Of a stretch of DNA of 49,630 nucleotides, positions 25,157 through 34,606 are shown piece by piece. The stretch lies in assembly GCA_937936275.1 (NCBI GenBank), contig CALHCJ010000041.1, forward strand, positions 1 through 49,630. The letters are read 5' to 3'. This DNA comes from an uncultured Flavobacteriaceae bacterium. GTDB taxonomy: Bacteria; Bacteroidota; Bacteroidia; Flavobacteriales; Flavobacteriaceae. Each line of letters begins with the position of its first letter. Positions within the stretch are counted from its first letter, which is position 1. Under the pieces are notes generated by a model that made no database searches, was not told the origin of the DNA, and saw nothing but the letters and a program-made list of their open reading frames with translations. The position numbers and the translations under genes are program-made.

Positions 25157-26197
25157 TTAGCGAATTACCTGTATTTGCGGTGTTTCTTCAACTGTTGAAT
25201 TATTAAGAAAACCTTGATTTTCCATCCATTCGTCGCTGTAAATCTTACTCATATATCTAGATCCATGATCTGGAAAAATAAGTACGACATTACTGTTTTT
25301 ATCAAAAACACCCTCTGCATTCAACTGCTTAGTTGCCTGCATTACAGCTCCACACGTATATCCGGCAAAGATGCCTTCGCTTCTGGATATCTCTCTTGCC
25401 GTATGCGCACTTTCAGCGTCTGTAACTTTAATGAATTTATCTATTGCATTAAAATCAGTAGCACCAGGAATCAAATTCTTGCCCAAACCTTCAATACGAT
25501 ATGGATAAATTTCATCAGTGTCTAATTCACCTGTTTCATGAAACTTCTTCAAAACAGAACCAAAAGCATCAACACCAATTACCTTAATGTTAGGATTTTG
25601 CTCTTTTAGGAAACGTGCGGTTCCAGATATCGTACCACCAGTTCCGCTGCATGCAACCAAATGGGTAATATTACCATTGGTTTGCTTCCATATTTCTGGC
25701 CCTGTAGATTTATAGTGCGCTTCTATATTTAATTCATTAAAATATTGATTAATATATATAGAACCCTTAGTTTCTTGATGTAATCGTTTTGCAACCTCAT
25801 AATATGAACGAGGATCATCAGCACTCACATGAGCAGGACAGACATATACTGTTGCCCCCATAGAACGTAGCATGTCAATTTTATCAGGTGAAGATTTAGA
25901 ACTTACAGCAAGTATACAATCATAGCCCTTAATCATACTGACCATCGCAATACTGAAACCCGTATTACCAGAAGTGGTCTCTACTATAGTGCTTCCCTCT
26001 GTCAAAATTCCTTTTCGCTCTGCTTCTTCGATGATATGGAGTGCAATACGATCTTTGGCAGAATGACCGGGATTGAAAGCTTCTACTTTCGCATAGAAAT
26101 TTCCAGTAAAGCTTTTTGCTATTTTATTCAGCTTGATGAGGGGAGTGTTACCTACTAATTCTAGGATATTTTCACAAGCATTTATTTTGTCTTTCAT
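25157..26197 (-). CDS. Cysteine-synthase-like PLP enzyme, candidate cysteate synthase
   Basis: This fold-type II PLP enzyme has 346 residues from the ATG at 26197; an in-frame TTG nine bases upstream is rejected. Lys48 in NPGHSAKDR binds PLP, SGNTG (76-80) holds the substrate carboxylate, and GTGGT (185-189) binds the phosphate. The core resembles cysteine synthase and cystathionine beta-synthase but lacks CBS regulatory domains. It lies directly upstream of the alpha-oxoamine synthase on the same strand. In capnine-producing Bacteroidota a related enzyme makes cysteate from O-phosphoserine and sulfite, so cysteate synthase is a likely role. Ordinary cysteine synthesis is the main alternative. 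A lone -7 box (TAATTTTG) lies at 26258-26251. Confidence 0.8.
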   Translation of the reverse strand: MKDKINACENILELVGNTPLIKLNKIAKSFTGNFYAKVEAFNPGHSAKDRIALHIIEEAERKGILTEGSTIVETTSGNTGFSIAMVSMIKGYDCILAVSSKSSPDKIDMLRSMGATVYVCPAHVSADDPRSYYEVAKRLHQETKGSIYINQYFNELNIEAHYKSTGPEIWKQTNGNITHLVACSGTGGTISGTARFLKEQNPNIKVIGVDAFGSVLKKFHETGELDTDEIYPYRIEGLGKNLIPGATDFNAIDKFIKVTDAESAHTAREISRSEGIFAGYTCGAVMQATKQLNAEGVFDKNSNVVLIFPDHGSRYMSKIYSDEWMENQGFLNNSTVEETPQIQVIR

Positions 26198-26275
26198 AAA
26201 AGGCAATTATAGTCTGAGCCGGCACTTATTCAATTGGCGCAATTCGGCTACAAAATTAGCATTTTTTTTCAAATC

Positions 26276-28330
26276 TTAGATTTTACCTTCTAAATCGAGT
26301 AAAAAGGCATATTCTTTAGCTACTTCCTTCAAAGCTTCAAATCTCCCAGAGGCTCCCCCGTGCCCCGCAGCCATATTAATATCAAACAGCAACTGTTTAT
26401 CATCTGTTTTTAAATCTCTAAGTTTTGCAACCCACTTGGCAGGTTCAAAATATTGTACTTGAGAATCATGCAATCCTGTAGTTACAAGAATATGAGGGTA
26501 CGCTTTCGAGACTACATTATCGTAGGGTGAGTATGATTTTATGTAATTGTAATATTCTTTTTCATTCGGATTTCCCCACTCATCATACTCACCAGTTGTT
26601 AATGGAATAGAATCGTCTAACATCGTTGTTACCACATCTACAAAAGGTACTGCTGCTATAATGCCGTTATAGAGCTCCGGAGCCATATTTAAAATGGCAC
26701 CCATTAATAATCCTCCTGCAGAGCCCCCCATTGCATACATATGTTCAGGACTCGTATACCCTTCAGAAATTAAAAATTTAGTACAATCTATAAAGTCTGT
26801 AAACGTATTTTTCTTTTTGAGAAGTTTTCCATCTTCGTACCAAGTTCGTCCTAAATATTGGCCACCTCGTATGTGTGCCAAAACAAAGACAAATCCCCTA
26901 TCGAGTAAACTCAATCTCACTGTAGAAAAATATGGATCTATCGTTGCTCCATAGGAACCATAAGCATATTGTAAAATAGGAGTGTTCGTATCTAAGAGGG
27001 TATTTTTATGATATACCATTGACATTGGCACTTTGGCCCCATCTTGAGCGGTTGCCCAAATGCGTTTTTCGATGTAGTCTTTCTTATCAAAATTTCCACC
27101 TAAAACCTCTTGCTCTTTTAAAACTTCCTGTTCTTTGGTTTTCATATTAAAATCAATGACCGAACTAGGTGTATTCATTGAATTATAAGAATACCGGAGT
27201 ATTTCAGTATCAAAATCAGGATTTCTACTCACATTAGCAGTGTACGTCTCGCTCTGAAACGGAAGATGATAACGATCAGTACCATCCCAACGCACAATCT
27301 TAATTTCATTGAGCCCATTGCACCGCTCAGAAAGGACATAATAATCTTTAAAAATACTCATGCCTTCCAGCAGTACATCCGATCGATGTGGTATAAATTC
27401 TTCCCAATTTTCGGAAGCAGTACACTCCTCTCCTACCTTCATTAGCTTAAAATTAGTTGCGCCATCTTTGTTGGTCAAGACATAAAAGCTATCGTCATAA
27501 TGAGAGATATCATACTCTAAACCCCTAGTACGTGCAGTAAATATTTGAAATTCTCCGTCAGGATTATCTGCTCTAAGCGTTCTATATTCTGATGTTAAGG
27601 TACTGTACGAGCCAATAATAATGTACTTTTTTGATTTTGATTTATACACAAATGTGCCAAAAGTCTCATCTTCCTCATGAAAAATTAAGTCATCAGTCGT
27701 GGCTTTATCACCCAATCTGTGTTTGTAGATTTTATCTGAACGTAAAGTAATCTCATCTTGTTTGCTGTAAAAGATAGTCTTGTTATCATCTGCCCAGACC
27801 GAATTACCTGCAGTGTTCTCAACTTTATCCGTTAGAATTTTGCCTGTTTTTAGGTTCTTAATTTGTAAGGTATATTTTCTACGTGATACGGTATCTACAG
27901 AGAATGCTGCTAAGGTGTTATCTGGACTTATCGAAAAACTTGATAAATTGAAAAAATCATGGCCCTCTGCCATTTGATTGCAATCGAAGATAATTTCCTC
28001 ATCCGCTTCTAAACTTTCCTTTTTTCTCGAGTAAATGGGGTATTCTTTTCCCATTTCATAGCGTGAAATATACCAGTATCCATTCTGTTTATAGGGTACC
28101 GAAGAATCATCCTCTTTGATTCTAGATTTCATTTCATCGAAAAGAGCAGCCTGAAAGTCTTTAGTATGCGCTGTCATTGCTTCATAATAAGCATTTTCCT
28201 TTTCTAAATGAGAAATCACGGCCGAGTCTTCTCGATCGTTCATCCAATAGTAGTCATCTACTCTAACATCGTCATGCTTTACCAACTTTTTAGGTGATTT
28301 CTTGGCAACCGGTGCTTGCAATTGAATCAT
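26276..28330 (-). CDS. ptrB: Oligopeptidase B-type serine peptidase (S9A)
   Basis: This 684-residue prolyl-oligopeptidase family enzyme starts at the ATG at 28330; a TTG twelve bases upstream is in frame but unlikely. An N-terminal beta-propeller (about 70-400) precedes the alpha/beta hydrolase domain. The catalytic triad is Ser537 in GGSAGG, Asp622 in GLHDSQ and His657 in AAGHGG. It has no signal peptide, so it should act in the cytoplasm on short peptides, cutting after basic residues if it follows the oligopeptidase B branch (RVDDYYWMNDRED is typical). The upstream TACTTTTG at 28363-28356 is a possible -7 box. Confidence 0.88.
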   Translation of the reverse strand: MIQLQAPVAKKSPKKLVKHDDVRVDDYYWMNDREDSAVISHLEKENAYYEAMTAHTKDFQAALFDEMKSRIKEDDSSVPYKQNGYWYISRYEMGKEYPIYSRKKESLEADEEIIFDCNQMAEGHDFFNLSSFSISPDNTLAAFSVDTVSRRKYTLQIKNLKTGKILTDKVENTAGNSVWADDNKTIFYSKQDEITLRSDKIYKHRLGDKATTDDLIFHEEDETFGTFVYKSKSKKYIIIGSYSTLTSEYRTLRADNPDGEFQIFTARTRGLEYDISHYDDSFYVLTNKDGATNFKLMKVGEECTASENWEEFIPHRSDVLLEGMSIFKDYYVLSERCNGLNEIKIVRWDGTDRYHLPFQSETYTANVSRNPDFDTEILRYSYNSMNTPSSVIDFNMKTKEQEVLKEQEVLGGNFDKKDYIEKRIWATAQDGAKVPMSMVYHKNTLLDTNTPILQYAYGSYGATIDPYFSTVRLSLLDRGFVFVLAHIRGGQYLGRTWYEDGKLLKKKNTFTDFIDCTKFLISEGYTSPEHMYAMGGSAGGLLMGAILNMAPELYNGIIAAVPFVDVVTTMLDDSIPLTTGEYDEWGNPNEKEYYNYIKSYSPYDNVVSKAYPHILVTTGLHDSQVQYFEPAKWVAKLRDLKTDDKQLLFDINMAAGHGGASGRFEALKEVAKEYAFLLDLEGKI

Positions 28331-28432
28331 ATTTTCTTCCAATTTTAACAGAATGCAAAAGTAAGACTTCCAAAAGGAAAATTTTTAATATTTGAAATAT
28401 CAGGCGTCATAGGAGTTATCCGTCTAAATTCT

Positions 28433-28440
28433 TAGTTTTG
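28433..28440 (+). promoter_or_regulatory. Possible -7 element of the YbaB gene
   Basis: TAGTTTTG matches TAnnTTTG 28 bases before the start codon at 28469. No TTG was found at the standard spacing. Confidence 0.35.
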
Positions 28441-28468
28441 TGAATAAGAATTTAAAATTTAAGAAGCT

Positions 28469-28795
28469 ATGTTTGGAGATATGATGGGCATGATGGGAAA
28501 ACTAAAAGAAACTCAAGAAAAAATAGAAGCAACCAAGTTACGTTTAAACTCAGTAACGCTACAAGAATCTTCGCCAGAAGAACTCGTAAATGTAACCATA
28601 ACAGCAAATCGAGAGGTTAAAGCCATCACAATTAATGATCGTATTTTAAAGGATAAGGATCAATTGGAAGATTACTTAATTCTTGCTATCAATAAGGCGA
28701 TAACAGAGGCAACCAAGATCAATGAAGCTGAATTGGCTGCAGTCGCCAAAGAAGGAATGCCAAACATTCCCGGAATGGGAGGATTATTCAAATAA
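28469..28795 (+). CDS. YbaB/EbfC nucleoid-associated protein
   Basis: This 108-residue protein shows the YbaB/EbfC pattern: a Met/Gly-rich start ([20 protein letters not shown]), a short beta-sheet core ([18 protein letters not shown]) and a C-terminal helix ending in NIPGMGGLF. Family members are dimeric DNA-binding proteins with a pair-of-tweezers fold. In many bacteria the gene neighbours dnaX and recR, but here it stands next to a peptidase and a thioredoxin. Length and termini are typical, and I see nothing unusual. Confidence 0.9.
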   Translation: MFGDMMGMMGKLKETQEKIEATKLRLNSVTLQESSPEELVNVTITANREVKAITINDRILKDKDQLEDYLILAINKAITEATKINEAELAAVAKEGMPNIPGMGGLFK

Positions 28796-28878
28796 GTAGT
28801 TTCTAATCAATGATATACTAAATAACATTGAGATTTCGTTACTACTGTAGTATTTGACAAATTTATTAAAGAAATCAA

Positions 28879-29331
28879 ATGAAACACCTGTTACTACTTT
28901 TAATACTACCTATCACTATGATTGCACAGGCAGAAAAATACGCCGTGAAATCAAGTGAGTGGTTAACGGACTATGATAAAGCGATTGCTAAAGCAGATAG
29001 CTCTAATAAAAATGTTCTCATTTACTTTACGGGTAGTGATTGGTGCCCTCCTTGCAAGTCTTTGAAAACTGATTTGTTCGATTCTGCCGAGTTTGCTGCA
29101 CTTTCTAATCAATATGTGCTGTTGTACATCGATATTCCTATGAATAGAGATTTACTATCAACGGAACAATTGTCTCATAATAAGGAACTCTCTTCCAGAC
29201 TTAATAAAAAAGGTTCTGTACCTCTAATTAAAATTTTGAGCGGAGAGGGAAAAGAATTGGGGAAATATGCTGGGTATAGTATGAATGGAGATACCCGATA
29301 TCATTTAGAACTTTTGGAAAAGTTTAAATAA
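28879..29331 (+). CDS. Exported thioredoxin-family protein
   Basis: This 150-residue protein has a signal peptide (1-17, MKHLLLLLILPITMIAQA) and a thioredoxin fold with the redox motif WCPPCK in FTGSDWCPPCKSL. The cis-Pro lies in SVPLIKIL. The form resembles DUF255/thiol-disulfide proteins acting in the periplasm, probably reducing or isomerising disulfides. The first Cys of WCPPC should be the nucleophile. It is monocistronic: 83 bases follow YbaB, and a terminator comes directly after it. Confidence 0.85.
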   Translation: MKHLLLLLILPITMIAQAEKYAVKSSEWLTDYDKAIAKADSSNKNVLIYFTGSDWCPPCKSLKTDLFDSAEFAALSNQYVLLYIDIPMNRDLLSTEQLSHNKELSSRLNKKGSVPLIKILSGEGKELGKYAGYSMNGDTRYHLELLEKFK

Positions 29332-29348
29332 TGATTTTCAGACAAATT

Positions 29349-29383
29349 AAAAAGGGCTTACCAAAAATTGGTAAGCCCTTTCT
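29349..29383. terminator. Bidirectional terminator
   Basis: AAAGGGCTTACCAA and TTGGTAAGCCCTTT pair perfectly over 14 bases around a three-base loop, between the thioredoxin and OmpA genes. Confidence 0.92.
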
Positions 29384-29401
29384 CTTTGACTAAATTTCAA
29401 T

Positions 29402-30508
29402 TTAATTATTTATTAGTCTAAACTGAGTCCTTCTATTTACTGCGTGCTCTCTCGCTGTACAAGAAACCCCATCTTTACATCTATTCAAAAGTTTAGTCTC
29501 ACCATATCCATTCGCAACTAAAAGGCTAGAATTAACTCCTTTAGAAATTAAGTAGTCTGCAACCGCTTTTGCTCTTCTCTCAGAAAGGTTCTGATTCGAA
29601 GTAGCACCACCTTGAGAATCAGTATGTGAAGCTAATTCAACTTTAACCCCTGGGTTTTGTGCTAATACAGGCATCAACCTCGTATCAATTATAGTTTTAG
29701 CTGCATTTGTTAACGTTGCACTACCAGAATTCCAATTTATGGGTAAAGCTTGGTATTCAACTAAGGCACACTCAACTTCTTTCCAAGTAGTTAATCCACC
29801 TTTCTCCTTTAAAACCTCTTTAGTAACAGTCTTCGTTACCGCTGGTACAATTTCTTCGACAGTATAAGCGTCTTTATCTAAAACGGTTTTCGTGATCTCT
29901 CTAAATTCTGCAGGAATAATTTCTTCAACAACTCTTGCAGCTTCTAAAAGAACTCTTTTAGTGTATGTGCCATTTTTAGACCCAATAGGTGTTTTACTTG
30001 CAGATGCGTCGCTAGTTAGTGTAGTGGTTGCAACGGTAGTAAACTCAGCGGGATATCCTTTATAACACCAGTATCTACAGTCATCAGGATTACCAGAGGT
30101 ACAATCTGGTGCAGCAGCACCTAACTCCCATTGCGCGTACGCAGGTTTGATTTCGATAAGCTCAGAACCTGTACCGAAAGAAGCTGGGGTCACACGTAAT
30201 GTATTACCTCCGGACTTAGATACATAGGTTACAGTCTCTGTACCCCATTTTTCTGGAATTACGGTTAGTTTTTTACCTGCCGCTTTTACCTCAACTCTTT
30301 CCGTAATGGTTTTGAAAGTTGCAGGTACTGTTTTCATAATCTTATACGCAGGTTTGACAGTAAGTGTAACGGTCTCATTCACATATACATCAGGAGTTGT
30401 ACAGCGAACATAACATTTACCAGGTTCTGGGTTCGCAGGTAAATCTTGCGCCATAGTAGCCGTTGTAGCTGCCATAGCAAATACTAAAACAAATAGTGTT
30501 TTTTTCAT
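29402..30508 (-). CDS. OmpA-family protein with 23-residue repeats
   Basis: This 368-residue protein has a signal peptide (1-20, cleavage after TMA) and a C-terminal OmpA-like peptidoglycan-binding domain (about 255-368: ELASHTDSQGG, NLSERRAKAVADYL, NGYGE). Between them runs a region with repeated units of the type PA-F--IT--V. Key Pro residues lie at 62, 85, 108, 153, 199 and 222, which is a 23-residue period with two degenerate units. Cys pairs at 32/36, 136/144/148 and near the C-terminus suggest disulfides. No transmembrane barrel is evident, so it is probably a periplasmic or surface protein tethered to peptidoglycan. Confidence 0.82.
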   Translation of the reverse strand: MKKTLFVLVFAMAATTATMAQDLPANPEPGKCYVRCTTPDVYVNETVTLTVKPAYKIMKTVPATFKTITERVEVKAAGKKLTVIPEKWGTETVTYVSKSGGNTLRVTPASFGTGSELIEIKPAYAQWELGAAAPDCTSGNPDDCRYWCYKGYPAEFTTVATTTLTSDASASKTPIGSKNGTYTKRVLLEAARVVEEIIPAEFREITKTVLDKDAYTVEEIVPAVTKTVTKEVLKEKGGLTTWKEVECALVEYQALPINWNSGSATLTNAAKTIIDTRLMPVLAQNPGVKVELASHTDSQGGATSNQNLSERRAKAVADYLISKGVNSSLLVANGYGETKLLNRCKDGVSCTAREHAVNRRTQFRLINN

Positions 30509-30583
30509 AATTAATTAATGGTTTAATTGTTAATATCTAATTCTTTAGACACACAAAAAACTAAATGGTCACATTTACCTCTC

Positions 30584-30607
30584 AATAAATAGTAAATGCT
30601 ATTTATT
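30584..30607. promoter_or_regulatory. Inverted repeat between ompA-like and yegP-like genes
   Basis: AATAAATAG and CTATTTATT are perfect 9-bp arms with a six-base spacer, located between two divergent genes, 22 bases before the start of the yegP-like gene. It could be a regulator site or just AT-rich symmetry. Confidence 0.35.
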
Positions 30608-30628
30608 ATCTTTAAATAAAATTGAAGT

Positions 30629-30928
30629 ATGATTGAAATATTAACAAGTCAAAAGAGAAAGCTAAACTTCGTAGTAAAGTCAAATGCAGGCGAAACACTC
30701 TTGACTAGCGTAGACTTTAAAAATCAAGAAGAAATTGAAACGACAGTACAAAAACTGACAGCCGCAACAAGCACTTTAAACAAAGTAGAACGAAAAACTA
30801 ATTTTGAAGGAAAATTTTTATTTCATCTAAAAGACGAACACGGACGATTATTAGGCAGCAGCGGGTTATACACATCAGAAGCAGGTATGGAAAATGGCAT
30901 AAAAAACCTTACTCGGAATCTCTTTTAA
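30629..30928 (+). CDS. YegP-like DUF1508 protein
   Basis: This 99-residue protein comprises two DUF1508 half-repeats. The second (about 60-95, KFLFHLKDEHGRLLGSSGLYTSEAGMENGIKNL) is clear and the first (KLNFVVKSNAGETLLTS, then EEIETTVQKL) is weaker. The fold is a small tandem beta-beta-beta-alpha. Homologues bear the name YegP but no established function. The frame starts 22 bases after the inverted repeat and ends 17 bases before the stop codon of the opposite-strand aldolase gene. No strong terminator separates these two convergent genes. Confidence 0.85.
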   Translation: MIEILTSQKRKLNFVVKSNAGETLLTSVDFKNQEEIETTVQKLTAATSTLNKVERKTNFEGKFLFHLKDEHGRLLGSSGLYTSEAGMENGIKNLTRNLF

Positions 30929-30945
30929 CCTTAACTATATTTTTA

Positions 30946-31968
30946 TTAAAGGTTTGCAATACGCTCTAAAAAATAACTATGCATATCGTCTGAATAGTTC
31001 AAATGAGTTACTATTCGTAATTTGCCTTGTCCCATTCCTATGATATGAATATTATTTTGTTTTAGTTCCTCAACAAACTCATTACTATTCATCTTGTCTT
31101 CATCAATTTCAAAAATAATAATGTTGGTTTCAATAGGTTCTACCTTCTTAATAAAAGATAGACCTTCTAGTACCTTTCCTATCTCTAACGCTCTGCTATG
31201 ATCATTCTTTAAACGATCTCTATGATGGTCAAGAGCATAGATGGCTGCGGCAGCTAAAAAACCTGCTTGTCTCATACCTCCACCAAAAACTTTACGAATA
31301 CGAAGTGCTTTTTGAATTTCAAGCTCGCTACCAACCAACACAGATCCTACCGGACATCCTAACCCTTTACTTAAACAAATACTAATAGTATCAAACAAAT
31401 CTCCATACTGGTACGCAGATTCGTTCCTTGCAATTAAAGCGTTCCATAATCTTGCTCCATCCAAATGATAAGCTAACTTATGTTTCTCGCAAACAGCCTT
31501 AATGCGCTTTAATTCGTTAAAATCCCAGCAAGCACCACCTCCTTTATTGGTCGTGTTTTCGATACACACCAAAGAAGTTAATGGACTGTGATAAAAATCT
31601 GGAGGGTTAATTGCCGCCTCTACTTGTTCAGCGGTCATCATTCCTCGGTGGCCATCCACAAGTTTACAGGAGACTCCACTGTTGAAACTTACTCCTCCTC
31701 CCTCGTAATTGTATACATGTGCATATTTATCACAAATCAATTGGTCTCCAGGATTTGTATGAAGTTTAATTGCGGTTTGATTGGTCATTGTACCTGAAGG
31801 AAAAAATAGTGCTGCTTCTTTATTGAACATCTTCGCAACTTTCTTTTCTAAAGCATTAACTGTGGGGTCAGTTTTAAAAACATCATCACCAACCTCAGCA
31901 GACATCATAGCATCTAACATGCCAGCGGTTGGTTTGGTGACGGTATCGCTAATTAGATTTATTTCCAA
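30946..31968 (-). CDS. ltaE: Low-specificity L-threonine aldolase
   Basis: This PLP-dependent aldolase has 340 residues and splits threonine or allo-threonine to glycine and acetaldehyde. The PLP Lys is K201 in CLSKGLGCPVGS, with D170 in HLDGARLWNA and H84 in the DKYAHVYNYEGGG region. The expected N-terminus (INLISDTVTKPT) is preserved only if translation begins at a TTG at 31968. The frame contains no ATG before residue 17, and a stop lies nine codons upstream of the TTG. TTG starts are uncommon in Bacteroidota. It follows the metalloprotease gene by 27 bases. Confidence 0.88.
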   Translation of the reverse strand: MEINLISDTVTKPTAGMLDAMMSAEVGDDVFKTDPTVNALEKKVAKMFNKEAALFFPSGTMTNQTAIKLHTNPGDQLICDKYAHVYNYEGGGVSFNSGVSCKLVDGHRGMMTAEQVEAAINPPDFYHSPLTSLVCIENTTNKGGGACWDFNELKRIKAVCEKHKLAYHLDGARLWNALIARNESAYQYGDLFDTISICLSKGLGCPVGSVLVGSELEIQKALRIRKVFGGGMRQAGFLAAAAIYALDHHRDRLKNDHSRALEIGKVLEGLSFIKKVEPIETNIIIFEIDEDKMNSNEFVEELKQNNIHIIGMGQGKLRIVTHLNYSDDMHSYFLERIANL

Positions 31969-31995
31969 AAAACAAGAATTTAAGTTTGTATACTA

Positions 31996-34398
31996 TTAGT
32001 GAAAACAATCCATTCCGATGGGAGAACCATCTGGAAGTTTTGGGGCTGCAATGACCTCAAATTGATCAGGATGTGCATAAAAATTGTCAATTCTCCGCAC
32101 CATTTCCATCGCGATTGCACTTTTACCACTTGGCAATAAAACCGATTTCAAATCTCTAATAGCTTTATTCGCAATGGCATTCACTTGCGGATGCACATTG
32201 TCATGGCCTGCCAAATTCATCAAATGAAAGAGTACTCTAAAATTTATACTGTTCTGAACTTCATTTAAATAGGCATCCTTCATACTTTTATTGATGGTGT
32301 TAACGGTAATCGTTTTTAATACCTCTGCCAAGCCGATGTTCTTCGGATCAAGCGATTTTTGTTGAATTAATCGAGATGCACGTTCGGGATGTAACAAAAG
32401 TCCTAAAGTCATATCAGCGGCAGTTTCAGCAGCAGATAAGGCATCAAAAGAAACTCCTGTTTTTCCATTAATTGATTCCCTTGTTCTTCCATATCCAAAA
32501 GCTCTAGGCGGAAATAGACTTAGTTTATCTTGCGGTATAGCAATAATGCTAGCATCTAATGTTTTTAAAATACTTTTCAGCGCTTTTTCTTGCATTGCTT
32601 TATCTACTACTGCAACGGTTTCTTGTCCGTCCCCTTTTACAGTATAATTATATTCTAATCCTCCTACTACTTTGGTAACCGCTTCTGTTTGGTATCTATG
32701 GAAAAAATATAAGGGCACGAAGACATCTTCCAAAACAGTATTCGGTTGCCCCGTTGGAATATTATCAATAGAAAAATTATCAATGGCAGTTTTACGAACC
32801 TTCAACATAGCATCTAATTCTTCGCTTACATCTGCACCATTATCCCATAAGTGAGCCAATACATGTGCTCCACCTTGTGGCCGGGCATCTTGGTCTGTGA
32901 TGAAACGTAAACCATCCGCAGCTGATTTTTCCAAAATTTTGTTTAATTCCTCTTTTTCATTACTTCCCGAAGGAAAAGTCGCATAAGAATACGCCACAGA
33001 AACTTTATCCCACGAACCGATCTTATCATCATAGGCATTTGAAAAATCAATTACGCCATTTTCAATATTAAATTGAGGATGCGGATAATCCATCACTGAT
33101 GCCCTTCCATTTGTACTAGCAGCGTAATTATGAGCAAACCCAAGTGTATGCCCAATTTCGTGTGCAGAGAGTTGTCGAATACGAGCAATCGCCATCTCTA
33201 GCATAGGCTGGTGATTATCATCTCGCTCTGCATAAGGCTTGTTCATTAAAGCTTGTGCGATTAAAAAATCTTGTCGAATACGCAGACTGCCCAAACTTAC
33301 ATGGCCTTTCATGATTTCTCCAGTTCTTGGGTCTGTCACACTTGCACCATAACTCCACCCTCGTGTTGAGCGATGTACCCATTGAATCACGTTATACCGA
33401 ACATCTAAAGGGTCAGCATCATCTGGTAATATTTTCACCTGAAACGCATCTTTATAACCTATAGCTTCAAAAGCTTGATTCCACCATCTTCCACCTTCTA
33501 GCAAGGCTGACCGCACCGGTTCAGGCGTACCGTTATCTAAGTAATATATAATGTGCTCAACCGCCTCACTGATTGCAGCATCCGGATTTTTTTTCTCCAA
33601 CCTATGTCTGCGAATAAAACGTTTTAAAATTGGAGATTCAACTGGAGTAGCGTAATCATAATAAGCGAAAGGAGAAGCACCAGAACGCGGATCAAACTCA
33701 CGCTGCTTATAGCCGTCATCAGGCAATTCAATAAAAGAATGGTGTTGCGCTACCGTAACCAATTGTGCGTTAGGAGTTACCGATCGAATATTACGCCCCT
33801 TCGCATCACCTTTGAAAGTCAAAGTCACATCAAATTCAATGTTTTTAGGAAAAGCTTTCGTTCTCTCGAGCGCAAAAGCACTTTTTGATTTATCTAAACT
33901 GTACGAACCCTGCTTCCCTCTTTTTAATCTTGCGGAAACACCATGGGTATCTTGCATCAGAAAGTCGGTAATGTCTATAATATATTTTCCATTAGACTCT
34001 TCTTCTATTTTAAATCCTCCTAAAATAGACTTCGCAAAGGCTTGTTCTACCGATTTTCGCTCCAAGTCATTATCAGTAATAGCTCTGAAAGTTAGGTTCG
34101 GCTGTACTAACAATAACTTATTGCCCGCTTTTTTAAAGTAGACCACCTGAGTACTTCCTAGTTGCCCACGATCTAAACCAATATCATTACTACCTATGCC
34201 ACTGCTAAGTGCAGAAACGTATAAAAACTCCTTCTCTAGATCAGCAACCTCTAAATAGATTTTATCAGTTTTTTCATCGTATTGAAAATCAAAGTACCCA
34301 TTAAACTTTTGAAAGTCTTTGCTTTTTTCGGTAAACTGAGCGGTTAATAGTGTGGATATAAAAACGAATAGGATGGTTAATTGTAAATAGTATTTCAT
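31996..34398 (-). CDS. Exported zinc metalloprotease (DUF5117/DUF5118 type)
   Basis: This 800-residue protein has a signal peptide (1-20, FISTLLTA before QFTEKSK) and the extended zinc motif HEIGHTLGFAH with ligands H413, H417 and H423 and catalytic E414. The Met-turn is likely in the following SVMDYPHPQ. The N-terminal 250 residues match the DUF5117/DUF5118 pattern of Bacteroidota metzincin-like proteases. No C-terminal sorting domain of the Por type is visible, so it probably stays in the periplasm or at the envelope. It is transcribed ahead of threonine aldolase; coupling of the two functions is not evident. Confidence 0.85.
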   Translation of the reverse strand: MKYYLQLTILFVFISTLLTAQFTEKSKDFQKFNGYFDFQYDEKTDKIYLEVADLEKEFLYVSALSSGIGSNDIGLDRGQLGSTQVVYFKKAGNKLLLVQPNLTFRAITDNDLERKSVEQAFAKSILGGFKIEEESNGKYIIDITDFLMQDTHGVSARLKRGKQGSYSLDKSKSAFALERTKAFPKNIEFDVTLTFKGDAKGRNIRSVTPNAQLVTVAQHHSFIELPDDGYKQREFDPRSGASPFAYYDYATPVESPILKRFIRRHRLEKKNPDAAISEAVEHIIYYLDNGTPEPVRSALLEGGRWWNQAFEAIGYKDAFQVKILPDDADPLDVRYNVIQWVHRSTRGWSYGASVTDPRTGEIMKGHVSLGSLRIRQDFLIAQALMNKPYAERDDNHQPMLEMAIARIRQLSAHEIGHTLGFAHNYAASTNGRASVMDYPHPQFNIENGVIDFSNAYDDKIGSWDKVSVAYSYATFPSGSNEKEELNKILEKSAADGLRFITDQDARPQGGAHVLAHLWDNGADVSEELDAMLKVRKTAIDNFSIDNIPTGQPNTVLEDVFVPLYFFHRYQTEAVTKVVGGLEYNYTVKGDGQETVAVVDKAMQEKALKSILKTLDASIIAIPQDKLSLFPPRAFGYGRTRESINGKTGVSFDALSAAETAADMTLGLLLHPERASRLIQQKSLDPKNIGLAEVLKTITVNTINKSMKDAYLNEVQNSINFRVLFHLMNLAGHDNVHPQVNAIANKAIRDLKSVLLPSGKSAIAMEMVRRIDNFYAHPDQFEVIAAPKLPDGSPIGMDCFH

Positions 34399-34559
34399 GA
34401 TGGGCGTCTAGTGTAGCATTAGTTAGCGTTAAATTTAGCTAAAATCATTGAAAATAGTCTCCAAGAAGTAATTTGATGTTGAAATCAATTATTTCATAAA
34501 AAACAACCACCAATTTTAAAGAATGACAATTATTACAATTTATTAATATAGTATTACCA

Positions 34560-34590
34560 TTGACAAATCCTTTAAAAACCCCTACCTTTT
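34560..34590 (+). promoter_or_regulatory. Promoter of the ATP-grasp operon, TTG-N20-TACCTTTT
   Basis: TTG (34560-34562), a 20-base spacer and TACCTTTT (34583-34590) fit the Bacteroidota consensus except for the last base of the -7 box. The start codon at 34607 follows 16 bases later. Confidence 0.55.
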
Positions 34591-34606
34591 AAGAAAATCG
34601 TATTAT

